From DSOS01 sp035286585 (lineage in GTDB: Bacteria; Chloroflexota; Anaerolineae; Anaerolineales; UBA4823): a DNA stretch of 24,469 nucleotides. The position numbers and the translations under genes are program-made. The notes below the pieces were generated by a model. That model saw only the letters and a program-made list of their open reading frames with translations, made no database searches and had not been told where the DNA came from. Shown one piece after another: positions 1 through 5,685 of the stretch. The stretch is taken from assembly GCA_035286585.1 (NCBI GenBank), contig DATEDC010000079.1, positions 1-24,469 of the forward strand, written 5' to 3'. Numbering within the stretch: the first letter of the stretch is position 1; each line of letters opens with the position of its first letter.

Positions 1-1063
1 CCCGGCAGTACAAGGCCGGCACGCTCAAATCGCCTCCTTCCAGCCCGGCGCGCGCTTCGACCAGCGCCCGGTCCAGCTCGCCGTGCGCCTGCAAACGCGC
101 ATAAAAGGGTGGGGTGAAAGCTGCCGCAGCCTGGATGCTGATATTCTCCGTCATCGCCAGGACAGCCGGTATGCCCGCCTCCCCCACCAGACGTTGGGCC
201 AATCCTGCCAGTTGCTCGGTTGCGTTCACTTTTCCGCTCTGGCAACTGGTCAGGAAGACGAATTCGGGCAGGTTATCCGCCCCGATCTCTTTCAGCTTCG
301 CAATCAGTTTATCCCCGCTTACCGCCTCCACCTGGCGGTCCTCCCTCTCCAGGTATAGCACGGTATCCTTGATCTTTTCAAGCAGCGCCCCATGCGCCAC
401 GATGTGCAGCAGGTTGTAGCGCTGCTCAGTGAGCCGGGCGCGCAGGCGCTCCAGGCTGGCTGGCCCGCCTCCTGCCGGGACTGCCCCAAGCCAATCGATT
501 TCTATCCCCCCCAGAGCGTCTCCCAAAAGAGAGGCAGCCTCTTCGGCCTGGAAATCTGCCAGATCGTATTCGCTCAGGTTCTCTGGCCTGGCTATGGCCA
601 CCAGCGCCCGCAGCTCATTCCACGCTTTACGAGGTGTGACATTTCTCAGCACCGGGCTGGGCAATTGCACCGCATAAGGCGTGCGCTGTTGCAGGCAGAG
701 CATCTCCCAATGCTGGTCGTCATCGAGCGGCGCGCACAATCGTTCCCAGTGGAAAGCATACAGCGAGAGATCGCGCAGCTCCAGCAGAACCCGCAGGCGC
801 TGCTGGCTTTGGGCGCGCGCCTGCACGTACAGGCGCATCAGCTCACCGGTGAACAGCGCCCGTCCCAGCAACTCGCCGTAGAGGCGCGGCTCATATTCGG
901 CTTGCCGCAAGGCGCGCATCAGTTCTTCCGTCATTAGCATATTCCCGCCGGCGTGCGTGGGGTGCCCTCCCGCGGGATAGAAGGTCGCCTGCAGCGGGAA
1001 GACCCCCTCCGTCTCCTGGGAGACGACAACCATGAGGCTGTTTTCTGCTTTCGCCCGTTCCAT
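1..1063 (-). CDS. CHAT-domain (caspase-like protease) protein, N-terminal part, truncated by the window edge
   Basis: Reading leftward from the ATG at 1063, an uninterrupted frame of 354 codons runs off the window. The C-terminal half of what is visible is a CHAT domain, a caspase/separase-related cysteine protease fold. The catalytic His224 lies in LHIVAHGAL and the catalytic Cys274 in VFLTSCQSG; the 50-residue spacing and the hydrophobic strand before each residue are typical. Residues 1-200 look like an alpha/beta leader with an Arg/Leu/Gln-rich helical stretch around residues 68-95. The frame is still open at PALYC, so any effector or sensor module that would follow CHAT (for example NACHT, TPR, WD40 or a formylglycine-type domain) lies outside. 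No strong ribosome site precedes the ATG, so the exact start is uncertain. The family assignment rests on the His/Cys motifs; substrate and role cannot be read from this fragment. Confidence 0.85.
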   Translation of the reverse strand, partial: MERAKAENSLMVVVSQETEGVFPLQATFYPAGGHPTHAGGNMLMTEELMRALRQAEYEPRLYGELLGRALFTGELMRLYVQARAQSQQRLRVLLELRDLSLYAFHWERLCAPLDDDQHWEMLCLQQRTPYAVQLPSPVLRNVTPRKAWNELRALVAIARPENLSEYDLADFQAEEAASLLGDALGGIEIDWLGAVPAGGGPASLERLRARLTEQRYNLLHIVAHGALLEKIKDTVLYLEREDRQVEAVSGDKLIAKLKEIGADNLPEFVFLTSCQSGKVNATEQLAGLAQRLVGEAGIPAVLAMTENISIQAAAAFTPPFYARLQAHGELDRALVEARAGLEGGDLSVPALYCR

Positions 1064-1128
1064 GCTCGAGTTCTCGCCTGCTAAATCATCAGATAGAACA
1101 AAACCAGCCAATCCATCATACTAACGCC

Positions 1129-1229
1129 GTCATTCTGAAGGAGCGTAGCGACCGAAGAATCTCCCACAATCACCATAAAAAACTGTCTCCGCATGGATTC
1201 TTCGCTCCATCCTGTCGCTCAGAGTGACA
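1129..1229. repeat. Imperfect inverted repeat, REP/MITE-like
   Basis: The left arm 1129-1162 begins GTCATTCTGAAGGAGCG and ends GAAGAATC. The right arm 1195-1229 begins GGATTCTTCGC and ends CTCAGAGTGAC. The arms are mutually reverse-complementary with a few mismatches and one small offset, around a roughly 30-nt AT-rich centre. There is no ORF inside, so this is a non-autonomous element or REP-type palindrome. Elements with the GTCATTCTGAG/AGAATC signature are common in environmental Chloroflexota genomes; that comparison is from general knowledge and was not searched. Confidence 0.75.
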
Positions 1230-1314
1230 ACGAAATGTGTGAATTTGAAATATTCTGTCTATAAGACATCTACAGTCTATAATCCAAATCCCCCCGAGTC
1301 AAGTACCATTTTTA

Positions 1315-1349
1315 AGGTGCCACGCACGTTTTGGACGTGCGTGGCACCT
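1315..1349. repeat. Perfect 15-bp-arm hairpin repeat
   Basis: AGGTGCCACGCACGT (1315-1329), a 5-nt loop, then the exact reverse complement (1335-1349). No T-tract follows on the plus strand; on the minus strand it would be followed by AAAAATGG-complement bases, a short T-run. It could therefore serve as a weak terminator for minus-strand transcription, but the downstream-gene order (CHAT on the same strand) makes a dispersed REP element equally likely. Confidence 0.7.
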
Positions 1350-1381
1350 CAAGTCCTTGCGCCTTTGCCCCCTGGCGACTG

Positions 1382-1399
1382 CCCTGAGCCTGCGAAGGG
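1382..1399. repeat. Short CCCTGAGCC...GAAGGG palindrome
   Basis: An 18-bp sequence with CCCT/AGGG ends, similar to the widely dispersed CCCTGAGCCTGTCGAAGGG-type intergenic element but one base shorter. It sits just outside the 3' end of the minus-strand gene at 1418. Its function is unknown. Confidence 0.45.
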
Positions 1400-1417
1400 T
1401 CTTTGCGTTATGTTATT

Positions 1418-2317
1418 TTACGGCTGCTCGAAGACCAGCGACCAGGAGCCCCAATAGCGCTCGCCGCCCTGCGCTTCGCACTCCGGCGCGGTCAGGCCGC
1501 CGATCGGCTGCCCGCCCTTCGCCAGGCGCAGGGCGTAGCTGGTGAGCGGCTCCATGCTGAAGTCCGCGTAGCCCAGCCCCAGCTCGGGCTTCAAGCCGGT
1601 GAAAAAACGGTCCTCGCCGGCTTCCCAACTGACGATCACCTCCACGCCCGGCACCGGCCCCCCCGAGGCGTCGAAGGCCTGCACCTGGATCAGGGCTTCC
1701 TCCAGGTCGGGGTTGCAGACCTGTTCCTGGATTCTGAGCACGAACGGCGCCCCGGGGGTGGGCGTCGGCGTGCGGGTCGGCAGGGGGGTGAAGGTGGGCA
1801 GGGGGGTGAGCAGCGCGGCGGTCGGGCCGGGCAGGTTAGCTGGGGCGCCGGGCGTGGTCGTCTGAGCCGGGCTCGCTGCCGGGTTGAGGGTCAGGCTGCC
1901 GGTGATCGTCCGGGTGGCGGTAATATCGCCGGTTGGCGAGGGTGCTGCCGGGCTGCCCGAGGGGGAGGGCGCCAGCGTGGGCGGCGCCGGGCCCAGGGCG
2001 ACCGCCAACAGCCCCAAAGCGCGCGCCTCCTCCGGATCGCCGCCGGCCAGGGTGCGCTGGGCCTGCTCGGCCAGGGCGCGGTACATATCCGGGTCGCCGA
2101 GCAGCCCCAGCCGCGCTTTGGCGCGCACCAGGTCCTTGTTGGCCTGGTAAGCCGAGGCGATCAGCGCCCGATAGCGCTCTTTAAAGTCTGCCCGCAGCGA
2201 GGCTGGCGTGGTGTCGGTGTAACGCACCGGCTGGACCAGCCAGGCGTACCCCAGGCCGAGAATAACGCCCAGCGCCAGGCCGGTGAGCAGGTACCAGGGG
2301 CCGCGGTTTTCTCTCAT
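1418..2317 (-). CDS. Membrane-anchored protein with Thr/Pro-rich stalk and C-terminal beta domain
   Basis: A 299-residue protein of unknown function. It has one N-terminal membrane helix (about residues 8-27), then a helical domain (30-110) containing YTDTTPASLRADFKERY and ending in RLGLLGD. A long low-complexity stalk rich in Pro, Thr, Ser and Ala follows (about 110-190, with a TPTPTP stretch). The C-terminal domain (about 190-299) looks all-beta and Ig/C2-like, with two cysteines (VCNP and PECEA). Positive residues before the helix favour an outside location for the stalk and beta domain. The helical domain is clearly homologous to the upstream 118-residue protein. The start ATG overlaps that gene's stop as ATGA, so the two are translationally coupled. 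Stalks of this composition are typical of Chloroflexota surface proteins. I do not recognise a named family. Confidence 0.85.
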   Translation of the reverse strand: MRENRGPWYLLTGLALGVILGLGYAWLVQPVRYTDTTPASLRADFKERYRALIASAYQANKDLVRAKARLGLLGDPDMYRALAEQAQRTLAGGDPEEARALGLLAVALGPAPPTLAPSPSGSPAAPSPTGDITATRTITGSLTLNPAASPAQTTTPGAPANLPGPTAALLTPLPTFTPLPTRTPTPTPGAPFVLRIQEQVCNPDLEEALIQVQAFDASGGPVPGVEVIVSWEAGEDRFFTGLKPELGLGYADFSMEPLTSYALRLAKGGQPIGGLTAPECEAQGGERYWGSWSLVFEQP

Positions 2318-2670
2318 GGGGCGGTTCCCTCTGCCGCAGGGAGGTAGAGCTGCAGGTCCCCCAATAATTTGCGCATAGTCGCCACGTCGGCGTCCGTGTA
2401 GCCCTGCCGTTCGGCGAATAAAATCGCCTGGTTGACGCTCTCCTGGGGGGATTCGCCCCCCAGCAAAGCCAGGCGCCGCGCCGCGGCCTCCAGGTCTGCC
2501 TCCGCCGAGTAGGCCTCGGCGACCATCAGCACGTAATCGGTTTTGTAATCAATCCCAAGTGAATCGGGCGTGGTGTCAACATATGTGACAGGGTTGCCCC
2601 ACCAGCCGTAAAGCAGGCCGCCGATCATCCCCAGGGTTATTGCCAGGGCAAAGCGTATCCAGCGCGACAT
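2314..2670 (-). CDS. Small membrane-anchored protein, paralogue of the downstream gene
   Basis: A 118-residue protein of unknown function. The N-terminal membrane helix (about residues 5-24) is followed by a helical domain with YVDTTPDSLGIDYKTDY, an Ala/Glu-rich helix, and RLALLGG. Aligned to the downstream 299-residue protein it shares the frame YxDTTPxSLxxDxKxxY, then AYxAxxDL, then RLxLLG, at matching spacing. It lacks that protein's stalk and beta domain. It starts 7 nt after the stop of the class V aminotransferase and its stop overlaps the next start (ATGA), so all three are one transcription unit. No strong ribosome site is visible, and translation may depend on coupling to the gene before it. 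Confidence 0.85.
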   Translation of the reverse strand: MSRWIRFALAITLGMIGGLLYGWWGNPVTYVDTTPDSLGIDYKTDYVLMVAEAYSAEADLEAAARRLALLGGESPQESVNQAILFAERQGYTDADVATMRKLLGDLQLYLPAAEGTAP

Positions 2671-2677
2671 GATGATA

Positions 2678-3814
2678 TTACGCCGGCCTGGAGAGGATCT
2701 CGCCCAAAGCTGCCAGCAAGAGCAGCACGTTCTCGCCGCGGCTGCTGAAACCCATCAGCCCGATGCGCCAGATCTGCCCTTTGAGCGGGCCGAACCCGCC
2801 GGCGATCTCGATGTTGAAATCGTTCAGTAGGCGGCGGCGGACAGCCAGCTCGTCCACGCCGGGGGGCACGCGCGGGGTGGTCAGCGTGGGCAGGCGGTTT
2901 TGCGCCGGCACCAGCAGGGATAAGTCCAGCGCTTCCAACCCATCCCACAGAAGCTCTGCGTTCTCCCTGTGACGGGCAAAGCGCTCCTGCAAGCCCTCCT
3001 CCGCCACCAGTCGCAGGGCTTCGCGCAGGGCGTAGTTCATGCTGATCGGCGCGGTGTGATGGTAAGTTCGCTCCTGCCCCCAATATTTGTCCAGTTGGGT
3101 CAGGTCCAGGTACCAGTTCGCCACCGGGGTACCGCGGCTGCGCAGCGCCTGGCGGGCGCGCGGCGAGACGGTCAGCGGGGCCAGCCCCGGCGGGGCTGAC
3201 AGGCATTTCTGCGACCCGCTGTAAGCCACATCGACCCCCCAGGCGTCGATCTCGACCGGCAGCCCGCCCAGCGAAGTGACGGTGTCCAGCACCAGCAGGG
3301 CGCCATGGTTGTGGGCTGCGGCGGCGATCTCGGCGATGCTCGGCTGCAGCGCACCGGTGGATGTTTCGGCGTGCACCACGGCGACGAGCTTGTAATTTTT
3401 GCCTTTCAAAGCTGTCTCGATCTCTGCCGGGTCGAACACCTGCCCCCACGGCTTTTCCAGCCGCTCCACCTGGGCGCCGTACAGCCCGGCCATCTGGTAC
3501 AGGCGTTCGCCGAAATAGCCGTTGATGGCGACCAGGACGCGATCCCCTTTTTCGATAAAATTGCACAGCGAAGCTTCCATCCCGGCGCTGCCGGTGCCGG
3601 AAATCGGGATGGTCAGCTCGTTCTCGGTTTGGAAGACGTAGCGCAGCAGTGATTGGACCTCGTCCATCAGCGCCAGAAATTGCGGGTCGAGGTGGCCCAC
3701 CAGGGGCGCCCCCAGGGCGCGCAAGACGCGCGGCGAAGCCATGCTCGGACCAGGTCCGAGCAGAATCCGGGGCGAGGGGTCCAGATCGGTGTATTGCCTG
3801 GATTGCATATCCAT
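2678..3814 (-). CDS. Class V PLP aminotransferase, alanine/serine-glyoxylate type
   Basis: A 378-residue fold-type I, class V aminotransferase of the alanine-glyoxylate / serine-pyruvate group; these move an amino group from Ala or Ser to glyoxylate or another 2-oxo acid in the cytoplasm. Visible features are the N-terminal LLGPGPSMASPRV motif that opens this family, SGTGSAGMEA (71-81), Asp177 in LVLDTVTSLGG for the PLP pyridine nitrogen, and the Schiff-base Lys203 in YSGSQKCLSAPPG. NYALREALRL and IWRIGLMG lie near the C-terminus. Length matches the family. Two in-frame ATGs lie close together; the second (3808) sits 7 nt from GGAG, the better spacing, so the protein may begin at MQSRQ. It is first gene of a three-gene unit. 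The exact amino donor (Ala, Ser or an ureidoglycine-type substrate) cannot be settled from sequence alone. Confidence 0.93.
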   Translation of the reverse strand: MDMQSRQYTDLDPSPRILLGPGPSMASPRVLRALGAPLVGHLDPQFLALMDEVQSLLRYVFQTENELTIPISGTGSAGMEASLCNFIEKGDRVLVAINGYFGERLYQMAGLYGAQVERLEKPWGQVFDPAEIETALKGKNYKLVAVVHAETSTGALQPSIAEIAAAAHNHGALLVLDTVTSLGGLPVEIDAWGVDVAYSGSQKCLSAPPGLAPLTVSPRARQALRSRGTPVANWYLDLTQLDKYWGQERTYHHTAPISMNYALREALRLVAEEGLQERFARHRENAELLWDGLEALDLSLLVPAQNRLPTLTTPRVPPGVDELAVRRRLLNDFNIEIAGGFGPLKGQIWRIGLMGFSSRGENVLLLLAALGEILSRPA

Positions 3815-3875
3815 TCTCCTTAGATGTCCACCCCGACGAGGGGTTTCGATTTGGGCGTGCTGTATTTACCCGCAT

Positions 3876-3904
3876 AGTTTACATCAAAGGCGAAGAAATA
3901 CCAA
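3876..3904 (-). promoter_or_regulatory. Candidate sigma-70 promoter for the class V aminotransferase operon
   Basis: On the minus strand TTGGTA (3899-3904) and TAAACT (3876-3881) are separated by 17 nt, giving a leader of about 55 nt to the ATG. Each hexamer matches the consensus at four of six positions. Its -35 box lies 18 bp from the -35 box of the divergent SpoVS promoter. Confidence 0.45.
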
Positions 3905-3922
3905 TATTCGCTAAATATCCGC

Positions 3923-3951
3923 TTGCTTCTGATAGTAAAATCCTGTACAAT
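3923..3951 (+). promoter_or_regulatory. Candidate sigma-70 promoter for the SpoVS-family gene
   Basis: TTGCTT (3923-3928), a 17-nt spacer, and TACAAT (3946-3951). Initiation near 3958 would give a leader of about 70 nt before the ATG at 4028. The region is AT-rich against a GC-rich background. Confidence 0.6.
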
Positions 3952-4027
3952 TTTCATGGATGAACTATCGCCCCAGATCGGCCGCTGATTCGGCCATCGT
4001 TTCGGTGCTTTGGGGAGGAAGCAGACC

Positions 4028-4288
4028 ATGGACATCATCAAAGTTTCAGGCAGGTCGCGCACATCTGCTGTGGCAGGAGCTATTGCGGGGGTATTTCGGG
4101 AAAATAAACACGTCGAAGTGCAGGCAATTGGTGCCAGCGCCATCAACCAGGCCGTGAAGGCCATGGCGCTGGCCAAAAGCTATCTGGCGGAAGATGGCTA
4201 CGCCGTTGTGTTTATCCCCGAATTTGTGGATGTGGAAATTGACGAGAAGGTGCGTACGGCGATAAAGTTTGTGATCGAGCTGCGTTGA
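4028..4288 (+). CDS. SpoVS-family (stage V sporulation protein S) small protein
   Basis: An 86-residue protein that matches the SpoVS family over its whole length, beginning MDIIKVSGRSRTSAVAGAI and containing VQAIGASAINQAVKAMALA, and the acidic IPEFVDVEIDEKVRTAIKF segment. SpoVS proteins are small Alba-like alpha/beta proteins. In Bacillus the founder affects sporulation and septation, but the family is widespread in non-sporulating thermophiles and Chloroflexota, where the role is unknown. The start was placed at 4028 because GGAGG (4014-4018) lies 9 nt upstream; an earlier in-frame TTG at 4010 falls inside that ribosome site. It has its own promoter and is transcribed divergently from the aminotransferase operon. 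No sporulation genes are nearby, so a sporulation role should not be assumed. Confidence 0.93.
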   Translation: MDIIKVSGRSRTSAVAGAIAGVFRENKHVEVQAIGASAINQAVKAMALAKSYLAEDGYAVVFIPEFVDVEIDEKVRTAIKFVIELR

Positions 4289-4300
4289 ATCCGGCTGTTC

Positions 4301-4329
4301 TGGACAGTCCCGCCAGATTTTGATACACT
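4301..4329 (+). promoter_or_regulatory. Candidate promoter for the lipoprotein esterase
   Basis: TGGACA (4301-4306), a 17-nt spacer and TACACT (4324-4329), with TGA just before the -10 box giving an extended -10. Initiation near 4336 leaves a leader of about 20 nt that contains GGAG at 4347-4350, 6 nt from the GTG start. Confidence 0.6.
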
Positions 4330-4356
4330 CGGTCGGGTGCCCTGCTGGAGAAGCCG

Positions 4357-5337
4357 GTGAAATCGCCTGGACTGTCCCTGTTTTGCGTCTGCCTGTTAAT
4401 CAGCCTGACCGCCTGTACCGCGCCCGGCGCCGAGGGGGGCGGCTCGCAGGTCGAGCAGGCGCCCGCGCAAACTCCTCTACTGGTCGTTACAAAATCCGCT
4501 GTGACTCAGCCGCCGACCGCCGCAGCCGTTCGGCTGAGCGCTGACGACGAAGTCAGCCACCCGGCGGGCGCCTCGCAGCCCGCGCTGCCCACGTCTGCCA
4601 GCCCTGCGGAGAGCCTGGAAGCGCCGGGCTGCTCCCCCGAAGAGGGCCGCTTCGAGGGCGGCAGCCTGTCCAGTAAGCTGCTGCCCGAACCTCTCGAGTT
4701 CAGCGTCTACCTGCCGCCCTGCTACCACCAGGACCGCGAGCAGCGCTACCCGGTGCTTTACCTGCTGCACGGTCAGGGCTACAATCACGATCAGTGGGAT
4801 CGTTTGGGGGCGGATGAAAGCGCGGATAGATTGATCCTGGCGGGGGAAATTGCGCCTTTCCTGATCGTCCTGCCGCGGGATCGCTCCTGGGCGCAGCCGG
4901 ATGAGGACCTGTTCGGGCAGGCGCTGGTAGAGGAGCTGATCCCGCACATCGATTCTACTTACCGGACGCGTCCGGAGCGCCTTTACCGGGCGATTGGCGG
5001 CTTATCCCGCGGGGCTGCCTGGGCCGTCCACCTGGGGCTTTCCCGCTGGCAGGAGTTCGGGAGGATTGGCGCCCACAGCCTGCCGGTGTTTTTCAGCGAC
5101 GCCCCCAAAATCCGTAAATGGCTGGAGTCCATTCCTGCCGAATCGACGCCGTGGATTTACCTGGACATCGGCGAGCGAGACCGGCCTGAAACCCTGGAAT
5201 CGGCGCGCTGGTTCGAGAACCTGCTCACCGAAGAAGGCGTCCCGCACGAATGGCACCTGTTCTCCGGCTACCACGAGGAATCCTACTGGCAGGCTCACGT
5301 GGAGCAGTATCTGCGCTGGTATGCCGGCGAGTGGTGA
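4357..5337 (+). CDS. Lipoprotein esterase, alpha/beta hydrolase of the esterase D type
   Basis: A 326-residue predicted lipoprotein hydrolase. The N-terminus is a type II signal peptide with lipobox LTAC (Cys20), so the mature protein should be lipid-anchored outside the cytoplasm. Residues 21-90 are a low-complexity Ala/Pro/Ser/Thr linker. The catalytic domain (about 100-326) resembles the PF00756 esterase family: FSVYLPPCY and YPVLYLLHGQGYN (oxyanion side), nucleophile Ser217 in GGLSRGA, probable Asp275 in DIGERD, and His306 in FSGYHEESYW. Relatives include S-formylglutathione hydrolase, enterochelin esterase and mycolyltransferase-like enzymes, so substrate is open. The GTG start follows GGAG at ideal distance. 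It appears monocistronic, with its own promoter in front and gatC's promoter behind. Confidence 0.9.
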   Translation: MKSPGLSLFCVCLLISLTACTAPGAEGGGSQVEQAPAQTPLLVVTKSAVTQPPTAAAVRLSADDEVSHPAGASQPALPTSASPAESLEAPGCSPEEGRFEGGSLSSKLLPEPLEFSVYLPPCYHQDREQRYPVLYLLHGQGYNHDQWDRLGADESADRLILAGEIAPFLIVLPRDRSWAQPDEDLFGQALVEELIPHIDSTYRTRPERLYRAIGGLSRGAAWAVHLGLSRWQEFGRIGAHSLPVFFSDAPKIRKWLESIPAESTPWIYLDIGERDRPETLESARWFENLLTEEGVPHEWHLFSGYHEESYWQAHVEQYLRWYAGEW

Positions 5338-5378
5338 GGCGGGCAGGCGCAAATAGGGAGGGGGAGCAGGCCCGGTGA

Positions 5379-5384
5379 TATAAT
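5379..5384 (+). promoter_or_regulatory. -10 element of an apparently leaderless gatC promoter
   Basis: A consensus TATAAT ends 7 nt before the gatC ATG at 5392, so initiation would fall on or next to the start codon. There is no Shine-Dalgarno sequence in that space and no good -35 hexamer upstream. The purine-rich GGGAGGGGGAG lies further up, inside the would-be promoter. Confidence 0.55.
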
Positions 5385-5391
5385 TTTGCCC

Positions 5392-5679
5392 ATGACCCTC
5401 ACCCTCGAAGAAGTCGAGCACATCGCCAATTTAGCCCGCCTGCAGTTGAGCGAGCAGGAAAAGGAACGCTTCCGGGAGCAGCTTTCTGCCATCCTGGATT
5501 ATTTTTCTCAGCTCCGGTCGTTGGATACCTCTGCCATCCCGCCGACGGCGAGCGTCTTGCCAGCCCGCAACGTGCTCCGCGAGGACCGGGCTCGTCCCGG
5601 GTTGAGTCGCGAGGTGCTTCTGCGCCTCGCGCCCGAGGCGGAGGCGGGCCAGATCCGCGTCCCAGCGGTGCTGGATTAG
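5392..5679 (+). CDS. gatC: Asp-tRNA(Asn)/Glu-tRNA(Gln) amidotransferase subunit C
   Basis: A 95-residue GatC, the small belt subunit that wraps around GatA and GatB in the GatCAB amidotransferase, which converts misacylated Glu-tRNA(Gln) or Asp-tRNA(Asn) to the correct amide form. Family features are LTLEEVEHIANLARLQLSEQE at the N-terminus and the C-terminal VLRED element. The ATG at 5392 is preferred over an in-frame TTG six bases earlier: translation from 5392 gives the expected MTLTLEEVEHIA start, and the TATAAT box only 7 nt upstream leaves no room for an earlier start. gatA follows after 6 nt. The gene's presence implies that the organism makes at least one of Gln-tRNA or Asn-tRNA by the indirect route. 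Confidence 0.95.
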   Translation: MTLTLEEVEHIANLARLQLSEQEKERFREQLSAILDYFSQLRSLDTSAIPPTASVLPARNVLREDRARPGLSREVLLRLAPEAEAGQIRVPAVLD

Positions 5680-5685
5680 GCGGCA

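Larger units (their letters stand above)
1064..1417. other. Non-coding interval rich in palindromic repeats
   Basis: This is the only gap over 300 bases without a gene. Both flanking genes are on the minus strand. It contains a MITE/REP-like imperfect inverted repeat (1129-1229), a perfect 15-bp-arm hairpin (1315-1349) and a short CCCT...AGGG palindrome (1382-1399). The stretch 1230-1314 is AT-richer than the surroundings. No ORF with a plausible start and ribosome site is visible. The promoter of the CHAT gene is probably within 1064-1128, but no convincing -35/-10 pair could be fixed. Confidence 0.7.

Noticed and set aside
392..937. A 181-codon plus-strand frame opposite the CHAT gene
   Set aside because: Antisense shadow; the minus frame carries the conserved His and Cys motifs at family spacing.
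1403..2347. A 314-codon plus-strand frame opposite the stalked membrane protein
   Set aside because: Its Gly/Arg/Gln-rich sequence is the complement of the Thr/Pro stalk; the minus frame has a TM helix, a coupled start and a paralogue next door.
2637..3875. A 412-codon minus-strand frame overlapping the class V aminotransferase
   Set aside because: It is the shifted frame of the same strand; its translation is Arg/Gly/Ala-rich with no domain, while the 378-residue frame has every PLP-site motif.
4010..4027. Six-codon upstream extension of the SpoVS-family gene from a TTG
   Set aside because: The TTG is within the Shine-Dalgarno sequence; the family always starts at the MDIIKVSG segment.
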